Origin: Thermostichus vulcanus str. 'Rupite'
Lineage (GTDB): Bacteria; Cyanobacteriota; Cyanobacteriia; Thermostichales; Thermostichaceae
NCBI RefSeq assembly: GCF_022848905.1
Contig: NZ_JAFIRA010000009.1
Coordinates: 1-64,000, forward strand
Direction: 5' to 3'
DNA: 64,000 nt
The notes beneath the pieces were generated by a model that was not told where the DNA came from, did no database searches, and was given only the letters and a program-made list of their open reading frames with translations. Shown piece after piece: positions 63,275-64,000 of the stretch (its first letter is position 1; each line of letters opens with the position of its first letter). The translations under genes and the position numbers were made by a program.

Positions 63275-63787
63275 ATGGTGCTCACGGGCTTATTTCACGT
63301 CGCCATCAAAACCAACGATTTGGAAGCCACGATCCGCTTCTACACCCAGATCCTGGGTATGCGGCAAGTTCCCCGCCCCAACTTTGGCTTTCCGGGAGCC
63401 TGGTTGGCTTGCCCAACCCCCGAAAATCCCACCATCTTTCACATCTACGCCGGTGGCCCCGCCTTAGGGAAATCAGGAGTGGCCCCCTTAGAAACTGGAG
63501 CCATTGATCACATCTCCCTGCAGGCGGTAGGGTTTCACGAATTCAAGCGGCGGATTACCCAGTTGGGCCTATCCTGTCGTGAGTTTATTGTGCCAGGAAC
63601 CCACCTATGGCAACTGTTTGTCTACGATCCCAACGGGGTGTTGTTGGAGCTAACGTTCGACGGCCAAGCAGAAGCGGATCCCTTGCCGGATCTCTCCCCC
63701 GGTCGAGCCTATGTAGCTGGGGAGTCCTTCTTTGATCCGAAGGAATATCAGGGGTTGAGCCAATCCCGGCATGAGAGCCTCGTTTAG
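63275..63787 (+). CDS. VOC (glyoxalase/bleomycin resistance-like) family protein
   Basis: A 170-residue protein of the vicinal-oxygen-chelate superfamily. HVAIKTNDLEATIRFYTQIL (residues 9-28) gives the first half, with metal-type His; IDHISLQAVGFHEF gives the second His; LWQLFVYDPNGVLLELTFDG gives the Glu ligand. The substrate is unknown; members include dioxygenases, glyoxalases and resistance proteins. It lies 82 bases after accA in the same direction. It is intact, unlike the VOC remnant at 10739. Confidence 0.88.
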   Translation: MVLTGLFHVAIKTNDLEATIRFYTQILGMRQVPRPNFGFPGAWLACPTPENPTIFHIYAGGPALGKSGVAPLETGAIDHISLQAVGFHEFKRRITQLGLSCREFIVPGTHLWQLFVYDPNGVLLELTFDGQAEADPLPDLSPGRAYVAGESFFDPKEYQGLSQSRHESLV

Positions 63788-63871
63788 GTTATGGGAGAGA
63801 GTCGACAAAACCACTCAAGCGTTTCCCTCGTACCATTGCAGAGTAAGCCCCCTGCTTTGGAGAGAATCCCA

Positions 63872-64000
63872 TGGCCCTGAACAAAATGACCATCCGCAAG
63901 ATCCACCGCTTTCTCGCCCCCATCCTGTTTTTGCCGTTGGTGGTGACCGTACTGACGGGATCCCTGTATCAAATTGCCCTCCTCAATCAAAATTTTGACT
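63872..64000 (+). CDS. PepSY-type membrane protein, start only
   Basis: The frame from ATG 63872 runs off the window after 43 codons: MALNKMTIRKIHRFLAPILF followed by LPLVVTVLTGSLYQI, an N-terminal membrane helix with the Arg-Lys-x-His-Arg pattern common in PepSY-associated membrane proteins and haem/iron-related reductases. GGAGAGAA lies before the ATG. Only a tentative family name can be given. Confidence 0.5.

Noticed and set aside
1-64000. tRNA, rRNA or CRISPR arrays
   Set aside because: Spacers were read for cloverleaf ends, rRNA signatures and regularly spaced direct repeats; none was found. The only repeats are dispersed or short tandem ones.

Overview
This window is cyanobacterial chromosomal DNA. 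The strongest evidence is a phycocyanin cluster (cpcB, cpcA, the rod linker cpcC and the lyase subunit cpcE, with the lyase cpcT divergent), cytochrome c6, Ycf35 and Ycf46, a group 2 sigma factor of cyanobacterial type and two DUF4278 proteins. GGATCC, mostly as GGGATCCC, is scattered through coding and non-coding DNA far more densely than chance would give. That density and the gene content suggest a unicellular, possibly thermophilic hot-spring Synechococcus/Thermostichus-type organism; this placement is an inference.

Layout, left to right. 0-0.5 kb: decayed transposase remnant. 0.8-9.4 kb: DUF4278 protein, lipid II flippase MurJ, sigma factor, a possible structured RNA, then a leftward operon (CIA30 protein, GT39-type glycosyltransferase, RadC) divergent from a sugar epimerase. 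9.4-18 kb: hypothetical genes, an MscS channel beside a truncated VOC gene, a nuclease fused to a PspA-like coiled coil, a methyltransferase, a VanY-type peptidase, a PrxQ/BCP peroxiredoxin, a histidine-kinase remnant and a second DUF4278 gene. 18-32.6 kb: Kef-type antiporter, pgk, ycf35/ycf46, a ribbon-helix-helix protein, an ABC exporter, an apparent copper-linked cytochrome c6 operon, dnaG, a FAD oxidoreductase and a second MscS channel. 32.6-43 kb: rodA, a 1634-residue membrane protein, and a branched-chain amino acid exporter locus (azlCD) in which azlC is truncated and azlD is split by a TnpB-only insertion sequence, followed by a solitary sugar-type ABC ATPase. 43-47.7 kb: phycobilisome genes. 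47.7-53.1 kb: a pepsin-like lipoprotein, secreted hypothetical proteins, a receiver-kinase fusion and a NUDIX hydrolase. 53.4-61.4 kb: a six-gene chemotaxis-like operon of the type that controls type IV pili. 61.4-64 kb: hypothetical protein, accA, a VOC protein and the start of a membrane gene cut by the window edge.

Functional groups. The cpc genes encode rod phycocyanin subunits, their linker and two chromophore-attachment factors. The petJ operon joins cytochrome c6 to a regular His/Met-ladder protein and a YcnI-type copper-binding protein, suggesting electron-carrier supply tied to copper handling. The 53-61 kb operon follows the order PatA-type regulator, CheY, CheW, MCP, CheA-REC and adds a second divergent CheW-like gene.

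Most unusual observations: the precise, reversible-looking insertion of the TnpB element in azlD; a dispersed short hairpin repeat with apparently compensated stems, found in frame inside several proteins; the His/Met ladder protein; the nuclease-PspA fusion; and a possible structured RNA near 4.5 kb. No tRNA, rRNA or CRISPR array was recognised. All calls are by eye without database searches.
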